The notes beneath the pieces are model-generated. The model was given only the letters and a program-made list of their open reading frames with translations. It did not search any database and was not told the origin of the DNA. A DNA stretch of 64,000 nt, from assembly GCF_010092985.1 (NCBI RefSeq), contig NZ_CP048106.1, positions 4,192,001 through 4,256,000 on the forward strand. The letters run 5' to 3'. Both the position numbers and the translations under genes were made by a program. Positions 1-8,585 of this stretch are shown here, piece after piece; the stretch's first letter is position 1; each line of letters begins with the position of its first letter. The DNA comes from Pontibacter pudoricolor (lineage in GTDB: Bacteria; Bacteroidota; Bacteroidia; Cytophagales; Hymenobacteraceae).

Positions 1-2
1 GG

Positions 3-683
3 AAATACATAGCTTTTGGGCCGGATGGTAAACTATACGTTCCGGTTGGGGCACCCTGCAATGTTTGTAAAGAAGAAAACCCTGTTTATGCAACTATTAC
101 CCGCCTGAATGCAGATGGCACCGGCATGGAAATATTTGCAGAAGGCGTGCGGAACACCGTTGGTTTTACCTGGCATCCCACAACGAAAGAACTATGGTTT
201 ACCGACAACGGCCGCGACATGCTGGGCGATAACATCCCGAACGATGAACTGAATTTAGCTACCAAAAAAGGCCAGCACTTTGGTTTCCCGTATTGCCACG
301 AAGGTGAAATACCTGACCCGGAATTTGGCAAGAACCGCGATTGCAGCGAGTTTGTGAAACCGGTACAGAAGCTTGGGCCGCACGTAGCTGCTTTGGGTTT
401 GAAGTTCTATAACGGTAACATGTTTCCTGACCAGTACAAGAACCAGCTATTTATAGCGCAGCATGGCTCCTGGAACCGCTCTGAGCCAATTGGCTATCGT
501 GTAATGCAGTTAGCAGTAGATGGTAAGGGCAACGCCTCAGACTATAAAACATTTGCAGAAGGCTGGTTACAGGATGGAAAAGCCTGGGGTCGCCCTGTGG
601 ATGTAGTAGTAATGCCAGATGGCGCACTGCTTGTTTCAGACGATACAAACAACGCCATCTACCGGATAAGCTATAATGAATAA
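3..683 (+). CDS. PQQ-dependent sugar/sorbosone dehydrogenase-like beta-propeller, C-terminal fragment
   Basis: The frame is already open at the left edge, so only the last ~226 codons are present; there is no start in the window. Segments such as GVRNTVGFTWHP, WFTDNGRD, GFPYCHEG, FIAQHGSWNRS and GRPVDVVVMPDG are typical of the soluble glucose/L-sorbosone dehydrogenase six-bladed propeller family, usually secreted enzymes that oxidise sugars with bound PQQ. The conserved His and Arg of the AQHGSWNR stretch belong to the active-site side in this family. Family assignment is firm; the substrate cannot be read from the sequence. A cytochrome c domain, common upstream in such proteins, would lie outside the window. 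Confidence 0.85.
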   Translation, partial: KYIAFGPDGKLYVPVGAPCNVCKEENPVYATITRLNADGTGMEIFAEGVRNTVGFTWHPTTKELWFTDNGRDMLGDNIPNDELNLATKKGQHFGFPYCHEGEIPDPEFGKNRDCSEFVKPVQKLGPHVAALGLKFYNGNMFPDQYKNQLFIAQHGSWNRSEPIGYRVMQLAVDGKGNASDYKTFAEGWLQDGKAWGRPVDVVVMPDGALLVSDDTNNAIYRISYNE

Positions 684-849
684 TGAGTAATGAATAATAA
701 CGAATGAAGAATAAGTAAGAATCTGAACTATAGTTTATAGTTAGAGCACTTGCCTTGAAATAGCCTGCAAACTATAGTTGCTACTGTTTTACATTAATCA
801 TTCGTCATTATTCATCATTCATTACTTAAAATGTCTATTTTCGCTTCTG

Positions 850-1344
850 ATGAAAGATAAAAAAGCCCTTCATACAAAACAGGAAAAGCACGTAATAGGC
901 CGGCGCGAGCTGGTTGCGCTGCCCGAACTGGAAATTGAGGAGATAGAAGCCAAGATAGATACCGGCGCGTATACATCAGCCATTCATTGCTCCGACATAC
1001 ACGAAGAAACCACCGCAGACGGTAAAAAAGTGATCTGTGTGGAATTGCTCGATCCATCGCATCCGCAATACAACCACAAAAAACTGCGTTTCGCCGAATT
1101 CGATTTTCGGTTTATAAAAAGTTCGTTCGGGGAGGTGCAGCAGCGTTATGTTATCCGTACAACCATCGAGCTTTTCGGAGAAGTAATAGAGGCCGAGTTC
1201 TCGTTATCAGACCGCAGCGATATGAAGTACCCGGTGCTTATCGGGCGCAAGCTTTTAAAGGGCAGGTTTATAGTAGATGTTTCCCGCAAAAACGTCTCTC
1301 AGAAGTTTAAGATCAAACAAAAGCAGAAACATACCAATTTATGA
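850..1344 (+). CDS. RimB-like retropepsin-type protease (formerly called ATP-dependent zinc protease)
   Basis: The frame opens at 778, but I start it at ATG 850 because the earlier residues (MLLFYINHSS and on) look like translated spacer, and 850 gives the usual short polar lead of the family. The 164-residue product carries the retropepsin-like motif [13 protein letters not shown] with D37-T38-G39, and a conserved C-terminal [10 protein letters not shown]. Pfam formerly called this family a putative zinc protease; in Pseudomonas its relative RimB cleaves glutamate tails that RimK adds. The last codons overlap the rimK-like start (ATGA), indicating translational coupling. The role here, trimming of RimK-made polyglutamate, is inferred from the neighbour. 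Confidence 0.85.
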   Translation: MKDKKALHTKQEKHVIGRRELVALPELEIEEIEAKIDTGAYTSAIHCSDIHEETTADGKKVICVELLDPSHPQYNHKKLRFAEFDFRFIKSSFGEVQQRYVIRTTIELFGEVIEAEFSLSDRSDMKYPVLIGRKLLKGRFIVDVSRKNVSQKFKIKQKQKHTNL

Positions 1345-2243
1345 AAATAGCCATTCTCTCCCGCAACCCCAGGTTGTACTCTACCCGCCGGCTGGTAGAG
1401 GCCATTGAGAAGCGGGGGCACCAGGCCATTGTACTTGACCACCTTCGCTGTGACCTTATTATCGAGAAAGGCGACCCGCATATTTTATATAAAGGAGAAC
1501 GTTTGACAGGTATTGACGCTATTATTCCGCGTATCGGAGCTTCGGTAACGTTTTATGGCACGGCTGTGGTGCGCCAGTTCGAGATGATGAAAGTGAAAAG
1601 CGCTGTGGATTCCCAATCTATCGTTCGCTCCAGAGATAAGCTGCGCAGCCTTCAGATTCTGAGCCGTGCCGGATTGGGAATGCCTAAAACTGCTTTCACC
1701 AATTATTCTAAAGAAACATCGGAGCTGGTAAAAGAAGTAGGCGGTGCGCCGCTGGTAATTAAGTTGCTGGAAGGTACACAAGGCCTGGGTGTGGTTTTGG
1801 CAGAGACCAAGAAAGCATCAGAATCGGTAATTGAAGCCTTCCATAACCTGAAAGCACGTGTTATAGTGCAGGAATTTATTTCGGAGGCTGGCGGCGCTGA
1901 TATACGTGCCTTTATAGTGAACGGCGAAGTGGTTGGTGCCATGAAGCGACAAGGCAAGGAAGGTGAGTTCAGGTCTAACCTGCACCGCGGCGGTAAAGCA
2001 ACGCTTATAAAACTTACCCGCGAAGAAAAGGCGGCTGCCCTGTTAGCTGCCAAATCATTAGGGTTAGGTATAGCTGGTGTTGATATGCTGCAATCCAAGC
2101 GCGGTCCGCTTATCCTGGAAGTAAACTCATCGCCGGGCCTGGAAGGGATTGAAAAAGCTACCCAAAAAGACATTGCCAGTAAAATAATTGAGTACGTGGA
2201 AGGCCTTGCTAACAAGAAGCCGAAGAAGAAAGTAAACGAGTAG
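1341..2243 (+). CDS. rimK: RimK-family alpha-L-glutamate ligase (ATP-grasp)
   Basis: The 300-residue length and order fit RimK: an N-terminal pre-ATP-grasp domain ([20 protein letters not shown]), the central [12 protein letters not shown] motif, the nucleotide-binding [14 protein letters not shown] region, then [14 protein letters not shown], which holds metal and ATP ligands. RimK enzymes ligate glutamate to the C-terminus of ribosomal protein S6 or make related peptides. Its ATG overlaps the stop of the RimB-like gene, and an AstE-like gene follows one base after its stop, so the three probably form one operon. The target protein cannot be read from the sequence. The C-terminus ends in a lysine-rich KKPKKKVNE tail. 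Confidence 0.92.
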   Translation: MKIAILSRNPRLYSTRRLVEAIEKRGHQAIVLDHLRCDLIIEKGDPHILYKGERLTGIDAIIPRIGASVTFYGTAVVRQFEMMKVKSAVDSQSIVRSRDKLRSLQILSRAGLGMPKTAFTNYSKETSELVKEVGGAPLVIKLLEGTQGLGVVLAETKKASESVIEAFHNLKARVIVQEFISEAGGADIRAFIVNGEVVGAMKRQGKEGEFRSNLHRGGKATLIKLTREEKAAALLAAKSLGLGIAGVDMLQSKRGPLILEVNSSPGLEGIEKATQKDIASKIIEYVEGLANKKPKKKVNE

Positions 2244-2244
2244 C

Positions 2245-3186
2245 ATGCCTGATACTATAGTTATCAACGGGCGCAGTATAGACCGTGGTGAAAAAGTACT
2301 GACCAAGCTGGTGATCAGCAAGCTACCCAGCGGTACGGTTATCGAAATTCCGGTTTACGTTTTCAGGTCAGTGCACGACGGGCCGGTGGTGCTGCTGATG
2401 GCAGGCATGCACGGCGACGAAGTGAACGGCACAGAGATCATCCGCCGTATGCTTTCCAAAAAAATGCTGTATCCGCTTAAGGGAACTATCATTGCCGTTC
2501 CGATCCTGAATATTTACGGTTTCCTGAATTTCAGCAGGGAGGTGCCGGATGGCAAAGATGTAAACCGAAGTTTCCCGGGGAACAGGGAAGGGTCGCTGGC
2601 CAGCCGTGTTGCCTACCGCTTTATGAAGGAAGTAATGCCTTACGTGGATTATGGCCTGGATTTCCATACCGGAGGTTCCAGCAGAGCCAATTACCCGCAG
2701 ATCAGGTGTGTGCTTGGCGACCATAAAAATGAAGAACTTGCTAAAGCATTTGCCGCACCTTTTATCATGAATGCACCTTACCGCCAGGGCTCGCTCCGCA
2801 AAGAGGCCGGCAAGCTTGGCAAATCCATACTGGTGTACGAGACCGGCGAAAGCCTGCGTTTCGATGAGAAAGGTATAAAACTGGGCATGCAAGGTACCTG
2901 TCGGGTATTGCACCACCTGGGCATGACCCCGAATTGTGTTGAGGCAACAGAGCCAAGTGTGGTTTGCATGAAAGATATCTGGCTACGTGCTAAAAATGCG
3001 GGTTTGTGGCGCACGTTCATCCAGCCCGGCGATTATGTTAAAAAAGGCCAGAACATTGGCAGCATAACCGACCCGTACGGCGAAATGGAAGTGCGTATGA
3101 ATGCGCCTGCAGCTGGTTATGTGGTCGGGTTAAATAATATGCCCGTTGTAAACCAGGGCGATGCCCTGGTGCATATTGCGTATTAA
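2245..3186 (+). CDS. Succinylglutamate desuccinylase/aspartoacylase (AstE/AspA)-family zinc hydrolase
   Basis: The product has the zinc-carboxypeptidase fold markers of the AstE/AspA family: GMHGDEVNG with H56 and E59 as zinc ligands, LDFHTGG with H141 as third ligand, DVNRSFPG before it, and a later VYETGE that probably supplies the catalytic Glu. The C-terminal part (from about residue 255) resembles the family's small beta domain, ending in PVVNQGDALVHI. It is the third gene of the RimB-RimK cassette, beginning just after the rimK stop. A reasonable inference is that it deacylates or trims an N-acyl or glutamyl product of RimK. It is followed by a strong hairpin terminator. Confidence 0.88.
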   Translation: MPDTIVINGRSIDRGEKVLTKLVISKLPSGTVIEIPVYVFRSVHDGPVVLLMAGMHGDEVNGTEIIRRMLSKKMLYPLKGTIIAVPILNIYGFLNFSREVPDGKDVNRSFPGNREGSLASRVAYRFMKEVMPYVDYGLDFHTGGSSRANYPQIRCVLGDHKNEELAKAFAAPFIMNAPYRQGSLRKEAGKLGKSILVYETGESLRFDEKGIKLGMQGTCRVLHHLGMTPNCVEATEPSVVCMKDIWLRAKNAGLWRTFIQPGDYVKKGQNIGSITDPYGEMEVRMNAPAAGYVVGLNNMPVVNQGDALVHIAY

Positions 3187-3245
3187 TAGTTTTTGAAGTA
3201 TCTCTTAAGACTCCGAAGCGTGCGCAGCTCCTGCAGGTGTTAAGA

Positions 3246-3284
3246 CAAAAGCCCGGCTACAACTATAGCCGGGCTTTTGTCTTA
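3246..3284 (+). terminator. Rho-independent terminator after the RimB-RimK-AstE cassette
   Basis: An inverted repeat pairs AAAAGCCCGGCTA with TAGCCGGGCTTTT around a short loop and is followed by a T-rich tract. The right arm contains CTATAG, so the window-wide palindrome is built into the stem. It lies about 60 bases after the AstE-like stop. Confidence 0.8.
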
Positions 3285-3300
3285 TAGTTAAACTATAGTT

Positions 3301-3344
3301 CAGCCCTGCCGTTGTTGGTGTTTTCACCAACAACGGCAGGGCTG
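3301..3344. repeat. Perfect 20-bp inverted repeat with TTTT loop
   Basis: Bases 3301-3320 are exactly complementary to 3325-3344, leaving only four T residues in the loop. No T-run follows the stem, so it is not an ordinary terminator. It sits between the RimK cassette terminator and a convergent minus-strand gene, and could act as a structured 3' element or mobile-repeat remnant. Function unknown. Confidence 0.75.
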
Positions 3345-3413
3345 CGCTTACAAGAGCTTGCTGGTGAAAACACGCAGCAAGGTCATCTTCGCATATAATT
3401 AATAAACTATAGT

Positions 3414-3650
3414 TTATACCCAGGTTCTGCGCTCGCTGAAGTGGTTGCAGCCAAATTCGGCACCTGTAATCATTTCAAATTGTTTTGGTTTCAGGTCTGC
3501 TGATGCTTCGTGCACCAGCGGCAGCACGTATGATGGGTCCATGGCGTGCTGGCCGGTCAGTTCGTCGCACACACCAAAATTGTTACTTGGTACCTGTACC
3601 TTATTCGGGTCCTGCTCCCAATGATTGCAGTGATTGCATGTTGCTTCCAT
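3414..3650 (-). CDS. Small cysteine-containing protein of unknown function (78 aa)
   Basis: I do not recognise the family. The protein begins with a CxxC pair (C5, C8, in ATCNHCNHW), and has two more cysteines at 28 (FGVCDELTG) and 68 (FGCNHFSER), plus several histidines, so zinc or another metal could be bound by four Cys. There is no signal peptide. It stands alone, convergent to the RimK cassette. The proposed ATG is the first in the frame and fits the start of the CxxC motif. Confidence 0.6.
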   Translation of the reverse strand: MEATCNHCNHWEQDPNKVQVPSNNFGVCDELTGQHAMDPSYVLPLVHEASADLKPKQFEMITGAEFGCNHFSERRTWV

Positions 3651-3801
3651 AGTTCTGTAGGTTTATAGTTTGTCTTAAAATATACTTCCTGTTTATACTT
3701 ACCCTGCGCGTTGCCGGTTTGCTGATTTGGTGGATTTACATAAATTTAGAATCAGACTAAACAACAGGCAATACGTGGCTGCAACTATAGTTAGTAAAAC
3801 A

Positions 3802-3838
3802 GAACGGCCCCGCTAAACTATAGCAGGGCCGTTTTTTA
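3802..3838 (-). terminator. Hairpin terminator below the His-rich barrel gene
   Basis: AACGGCCCCGCT and AGCAGGGCCGTT form a near-perfect stem with the loop containing AAACTAT, again including the CTATAG palindrome. A T-run follows on the plus strand and a weaker one on the minus strand; the only gene close enough to use it is the minus-strand gene ending at 3880. Confidence 0.6.
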
Positions 3839-3879
3839 TAGGTAACAGTTAAGCAACTGTCAGTAAAATCAACTATAGT

Positions 3880-4374
3880 TTAGAATACGTAACGCACGTG
3901 CAGGGCAGAATCCCAGTAGCCACCGCCACGTGGTATGTTTATGTACGGCTTAATATCAGCGCCAATGGTAAACGGAATGTCGCGGATGTAATATTCCAGG
4001 CCAAGTACACCATCCACACCCAACGCCACTACATGGTCGTCATAGTAATGCTCGTGGTTCTTGTGATAATAATGGTGTCCGTCATGGAAACCAACGTGGC
4101 CACCCAATCCATAGTACCACTGCAGACCACTTGTATTAAAAGCCTGCGCATGTTTTTCGTAAAGCACTGTGATTACGGTACCACGGTGTCTGAAGCTGGT
4201 GCTCAGGATACCTTCAATAGCAGCATCGCTTTTGATAAAATGCTTTACAGTTAAGCCCGAAGCAATACCGCCCCTGAAGCCTATACCAGTTTTGTAGCCA
4301 CTCTGGGCATTTGCACTGAAAGCAACCGATAAGATCAGCGCCAGTGCAAAAGAAATTCGAATTAACGTTTTCAT
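3880..4374 (-). CDS. Outer-membrane beta-barrel-like protein with His-rich loop
   Basis: The 164-residue product starts with a clear signal peptide (MKTLIRISFALALILSVAFSANAQ, cut after AQ). The rest alternates short beta strands with Gly and aromatic residues (TGIGFRGGIASGLTVK, GLEYYI, FTIGADIKPYI) and ends in RYVF, as small Bacteroidota outer-membrane barrels do. Between residues 93 and 114 there are eight histidines with several Tyr, Asp and Glu, which would sit in a surface or periplasmic loop and could bind metal. No precise family recognised. It is monocistronic, with a hairpin terminator downstream. Confidence 0.7.
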   Translation of the reverse strand: MKTLIRISFALALILSVAFSANAQSGYKTGIGFRGGIASGLTVKHFIKSDAAIEGILSTSFRHRGTVITVLYEKHAQAFNTSGLQWYYGLGGHVGFHDGHHYYHKNHEHYYDDHVVALGVDGVLGLEYYIRDIPFTIGADIKPYINIPRGGGYWDSALHVRYVF

Positions 4375-4476
4375 GAAAGGTTAAAAGTTAAAAATGTGCG
4401 TCCGGCAAAATTGCACTGCCGGTGCAGTAAAATTAAAACATCTAACGTATATAAAAATAAATATTGTACGCTACCG

Positions 4477-5295
4477 CTACTTTTTAGATGAAGTTTTGTA
4501 GCTCTGCAGGTAAGCAGTTTTGCGGGTACGCCGCCCTATCAGTTTAAAAAAAGATATAAAATGTTGGTCATCACGCTTTAAGGCTTTGGCAAAGGCATCG
4601 GGTTTCTTATCGTCCTCAAAATCTTTGATGTAATGCTCGCGTACAACGTCGGCTTCGGAAAGTTCTTCGGCAGCTTCAATTTGTACTAATCCTGTTTTCT
4701 CCCATAGTTTGCGCCACCACGCTATGCTGTGTATAAAGTACCAGTAGTTTTTATAATCGCGACGCAGAAACCTGGGCACCTTGTCCAGGGACTCGATCTC
4801 TTTGGTAAAGCAGACATCCACTATAGCAATGTGGCCATCGGGTTTTATGAAGCGGGCAATGTAGGGCAGGTACTTCTCGTCGGTGCCAAAGTAGGTGTAA
4901 GAATCTACCACAATCACAGCATCAAAGTATTCTTCGGCAAAGGGAAGGGAGCGGGCATCGGCCTCTATTGGTATTACGTTTTCTTCGCAGCCTTCTTCCA
5001 GTATGCGCTCATAGTTGTCACTCGCCGAGATGGCCTCGTCTACAGCCCAGACCTTAACTCCAAACTCTTTAGCCAGAAAGATAGAGCTGATGGCCTTTCC
5101 GCAGCCCAAGTCGAGCACACGCATGCCCGGTTTCAGGTCCAGCGATTTGGTAAGGCTTTCTACGTTAAATAGTACGTTTTCGCCCATCGAGTGCTTGCGC
5201 ACCCACTCGGGGTCGTATTGGGTGGCTTTCGGGAAAACATGCCGTAAGTGGCGTGGCTGCATAATATAGCTTTTAGGTGCTTTGCCTTTACGCAA
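4477..5295 (-). CDS. Class I SAM-dependent methyltransferase
   Basis: Residues 57-70 (PGMRVLDLGCGKAI) form the glycine-rich motif I that binds S-adenosylmethionine, followed by the acidic strand VWAVDEA and a later FDAVIVVDSYTYFGTD stretch, in the order of a Rossmann-type methyltransferase. The conserved N-terminal WVRKHSMGENVLFNVESLT region resembles small-molecule methyltransferases of this superfamily. The substrate is unknown. The start could also be M12 (MQPRHLRH). It lies 15 bases after an NAD(P)-binding gene on the same strand, so the two are probably co-transcribed. Confidence 0.85.
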   Translation of the reverse strand: MRKGKAPKSYIMQPRHLRHVFPKATQYDPEWVRKHSMGENVLFNVESLTKSLDLKPGMRVLDLGCGKAISSIFLAKEFGVKVWAVDEAISASDNYERILEEGCEENVIPIEADARSLPFAEEYFDAVIVVDSYTYFGTDEKYLPYIARFIKPDGHIAIVDVCFTKEIESLDKVPRFLRRDYKNYWYFIHSIAWWRKLWEKTGLVQIEAAEELSEADVVREHYIKDFEDDKKPDAFAKALKRDDQHFISFFKLIGRRTRKTAYLQSYKTSSKK

Positions 5296-5310
5296 GCTTA
5301 TAGCTATAGT

Positions 5311-5982
5311 TTATAGTTTAGCAGCCATATCGGCTATTTTATCGGAAGGGTAGATGTGCACACCACCCCGGTTTTGCTCTGCCGCATACAGCATGGCTTT
5401 GGCTACATCTTCGCCGGGAATGGGTTTGTACCTGCGCAAAGGACCCACCATCAGGCCGCTCAGGGGCTTTATTATCTTAGAGGCCAGTTCTTCGCCGGTG
5501 CGCTCTTCTTCGCGGTCGCCCAGCAGCAGGCTCGGCCTGAAAATATGTACGCCCCTGAACCCAAAATCCTGCACGTCGCGCTCCATTTCGCCTTTCACCT
5601 TGTTGTAAAAGATCATAGAGCCGGCATCGGCACCCATGGCAGATACTACCAGAAACTGCGCCGCATGTTTAGCAGCAGTAAGCCGGGCCAGCTCCACCAC
5701 GTAGGTATGGTCTACTTTATAAAAGTTTTCTTTAGAGCCCGCTTTTTTTATAGTGGTGCCCAAGCAGCAGAACACATCATCGGCCACCAGATCTGAAGCA
5801 TATTTCTTCAGGTTATCAAAGTCAATTACTTTCTGGTCCAGCCTGGGATGTATAAGTGGCAGATCGCGCCGGCCAACAGAGATAACCTGGCTGTACCTGT
5901 TGCTGGCGAGCAGCAGGCGCAGGCAATGCCCACCCACCAGGCCGCTGGCTCCTACAATTAACGCATTTCGGGTTTTGTGCAT
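5311..5982 (-). CDS. NAD(P)-binding Rossmann-fold oxidoreductase (TIP30/HTATIP2-like)
   Basis: The N-terminus holds the dinucleotide-binding signature ALIVGASGLVGGHCL (GxSGxxG), then SVGRRDLPL, a DVFCCLGTTIKKAGS motif and FLVVSAMGADAGS followed by YNKVKGEME, in the order of atypical short-chain dehydrogenases of the HTATIP2/TIP30 type. The Tyr-x-x-x-Lys pair (YNKVK) supports a reductase-like active site. Substrate unknown. It sits 13 bases from the DUF5916 gene and 15 bases from the methyltransferase gene, so the three may share a transcript. Confidence 0.82.
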   Translation of the reverse strand: MHKTRNALIVGASGLVGGHCLRLLLASNRYSQVISVGRRDLPLIHPRLDQKVIDFDNLKKYASDLVADDVFCCLGTTIKKAGSKENFYKVDHTYVVELARLTAAKHAAQFLVVSAMGADAGSMIFYNKVKGEMERDVQDFGFRGVHIFRPSLLLGDREEERTGEELASKIIKPLSGLMVGPLRRYKPIPGEDVAKAMLYAAEQNRGGVHIYPSDKIADMAAKL

Positions 5983-5995
5983 AAGAGATGTTCGC

Positions 5996-8503
5996 TTATG
6001 CTGAGAATACGTTTTTAAGGGCTATATAGTCGATGTAGTATAATAATTTAACCGAGAAATTATTGTTCTGCGGTGCCTGTAAAGTCTTGTTCAGGTTTTC
6101 GATATACTTTTTCTCTATCTCTTTGCGCTGATCCTGTATGGCGTTCTTCCAGACAACCATTAATTCGCTTCCTGGCGCAAATCGCCAGGTATACATCACG
6201 TCTATGTTAAAAGCATTATAATTGATGTTGTTATACCGCGTCTGGTTCGGGTCCTGCTCCGGGGTTATCCTGGAAAGGGTGCCGTTATGCTGCAGGTAAT
6301 ACAGCCAGTTATTTTCGGCTGTAGACCAGTAGTGACGCATGTTCAGTGTAAGGCCGGTGCGCTCGTTAAAAATGTATGCCCCTGACAAAGTAGTGGTCAG
6401 TGTTTTAATATCCCGGTTTGCGAAAACGCCTGTTGCACTGCCCCATGGGTCGGAAATGTGACCGATGCTGTGTTTGTTTATACTATAGCTGTTGCCATTA
6501 ACAAGCAGTAGCTTGTCGTTTACCCGGAAGCGTGGGTTCAGGCTACCCCACCAGTCGCTCTGGTTGTAGCGGTTCGACTGCCAATGTCCCACCGATGCGT
6601 CAAATGCCAGGCGCTTGCGGTAGTCGGTTGACATGCCGAAGTTGAAATCGAAGGCCGGTGGCTTTATGAACACCTGCGGAAACTGTCTGGCCTCAAAGTA
6701 ATCGTACGCGTTGCCCGGGCGTAGGCCAACGTTACCATAAGCGCTCATAAAATTACGGAAACGCACGTTGGTACTCAGGCCAATGCTGGCACTTACATAC
6801 TCGCGGGGCGCATACAACATACTATGGCTCACGTTCAGGCTGTTGTTCCAGCCCAGGAATTTCCAGATGGGCTGATAAAAGTTATAGCTGATGCTGGCGC
6901 TGTTGCTGATCTCGTTGTTGTTGCTCAGGTAACCCATGTCGTTTATCTCATAGGTATCCGATTCTACGTGGTGGTTCAGGCCGAAGCGCAGGTTGCCGCT
7001 TACCTTACTGAAATTTACACTATACTGATGGCCCAGGTGTACATCTGTCGGGATGGAGTCGCCGCGCAGAATTTTATTGTAGATCTGGCTCAGGTTACCT
7101 GCTGCACTAATGGCATAGTTGTTCGTTTTATCTGCAAAGCGCACTTTCAGGCCGCTTACGTTGGCATCGTAATACCCTTTGGAACGGCTGACGTTGGTGT
7201 TTGTAAAGGTGATAAATGAGTTGCGTGGCAGGGTCTGGTCCAGCACAAATACGCTATAGTTGGTGAACGGATCGGTAAGTACTTCGCGGGTCTCACCGGT
7301 TTCGTCGTTCTTTATCTTAGCGAACATGTTGCGGGTAATGGCATTGAATAAACCTACACCCAGTCCTTTCCTTGTTCTGCCCGATACTTTGGCCGCATTC
7401 AGCAGGCCGCTCGTAGCTGGGTTATCAACTATAGATTCATTTTCCTCCATTGTACCTCTAACGCTATTCCGGAGCATAGGCGTGCCCCCGATGCGGCGGG
7501 AGTAGAACAGGCCGGCTTTGTTGAAAAGCTCGGTGCCTTCGGTAAAGAACTGGCGGTTCTCCCCAAATTTCACTTCAAACGGGCTCAGGTTCAGCACCTG
7601 GTTATCTGATTGTGTCTGGCCGAAATCCGGCACCAGGGTTACGTCTAAGGTAAAGGCGTCGTTTATGCCATATTTCACATCCATACCCCCGTTTATAGAG
7701 TGGTTATAGCTGCTGCCGCTGGTTTCGCCGGAGTAATGGTTCAGGTAACCCGAAACGTAAGGCGTAAACTGCAAACGCACCGGCGACTTAATGCCTTCAA
7801 TACCGATGGCGCGTCCTTCCTGGCTCACGAAACCTTCCACGGCGTTGTCTACATGGTTCCAGTACGATTTTTCGCGGGCACGACGAACCACGCGCATAAA
7901 ATTCACGCCCCAGGTCTGCACCTGTGTTTCAGGGAAACGAATGGCGCTGTACGGTATTTTCATCTCTACTACCCAGCCCTGTGTCGTCTTTTTTACCTGG
8001 CTGGCCCATACGGCGTCCCAGTTCCAGTCTTCACGGCCCTGCGAAAGTTTAATGTCTGTCTGCACACCCGCTGCCGAAACCATAAAAGCAAAGGCATTTT
8101 GCTTGTCGTTGTAAGTATCCAGGTACACGGCAAACATATCAGCATTGTTCTCACCGGAGTCGCGTCCGCCAAACTGGGTAAGTATAGAGTCCGGAGCGGT
8201 ATCATAGAGGTTGGCACCGATGTAAACAGCTTCATTATCATACAAAAAGTACACTTCTGAATGCTGTGACGATGGTTTGCCGTTGTGTGGGTCGTAACGC
8301 ACAAAGTTGGTGGCAGGAACTACAGTTTGCCAAACTTCGGGCTCCAGGTAACCATCCAAAACGGGTGCTTTGGTAGCGCGCGCAGCCTTGGTTGTTTTGC
8401 GTTTAAGCTCAGTGGCTTCGGGTTCTTTGTTTTTGTCGGTTGCTGTGGCAGTACCGGTTAGTAAGGTAAAAGTTAGGGCAAAAGCAAGGTATTGGTGTAG
8501 CAT
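5996..8503 (-). CDS. DUF5916 outer-membrane protein with N-terminal CBM9-like domain
   Basis: The 835-residue protein has a signal peptide (ending GTATAT) and an N-terminal carbohydrate-binding-family-9-like domain at about 45-215 (APVLDGYLEPEVWQ, EVYFLYDNEAVYIGANLYD, VEMKIPYSAIRFP). The remainder is the DUF5916 region, rich in alternating beta strands with aromatic and polar residues, consistent with a large outer-membrane barrel; ENRQFFTEGTELF and SRRIGG are family hallmarks. The ligand is unknown; such proteins are widespread in Cytophagales. It heads a likely three-gene minus-strand operon. Confidence 0.9.
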   Translation of the reverse strand: MLHQYLAFALTFTLLTGTATATDKNKEPEATELKRKTTKAARATKAPVLDGYLEPEVWQTVVPATNFVRYDPHNGKPSSQHSEVYFLYDNEAVYIGANLYDTAPDSILTQFGGRDSGENNADMFAVYLDTYNDKQNAFAFMVSAAGVQTDIKLSQGREDWNWDAVWASQVKKTTQGWVVEMKIPYSAIRFPETQVQTWGVNFMRVVRRAREKSYWNHVDNAVEGFVSQEGRAIGIEGIKSPVRLQFTPYVSGYLNHYSGETSGSSYNHSINGGMDVKYGINDAFTLDVTLVPDFGQTQSDNQVLNLSPFEVKFGENRQFFTEGTELFNKAGLFYSRRIGGTPMLRNSVRGTMEENESIVDNPATSGLLNAAKVSGRTRKGLGVGLFNAITRNMFAKIKNDETGETREVLTDPFTNYSVFVLDQTLPRNSFITFTNTNVSRSKGYYDANVSGLKVRFADKTNNYAISAAGNLSQIYNKILRGDSIPTDVHLGHQYSVNFSKVSGNLRFGLNHHVESDTYEINDMGYLSNNNEISNSASISYNFYQPIWKFLGWNNSLNVSHSMLYAPREYVSASIGLSTNVRFRNFMSAYGNVGLRPGNAYDYFEARQFPQVFIKPPAFDFNFGMSTDYRKRLAFDASVGHWQSNRYNQSDWWGSLNPRFRVNDKLLLVNGNSYSINKHSIGHISDPWGSATGVFANRDIKTLTTTLSGAYIFNERTGLTLNMRHYWSTAENNWLYYLQHNGTLSRITPEQDPNQTRYNNINYNAFNIDVMYTWRFAPGSELMVVWKNAIQDQRKEIEKKYIENLNKTLQAPQNNNFSVKLLYYIDYIALKNVFSA

Positions 8504-8585
8504 TATAGTATTGCGCCTGACGAAAGCGCCGCTGTAAAAGGTTATCAGTCTGGTTTATAGTTAGTGTTGCGGAGGTAAGACGTGG

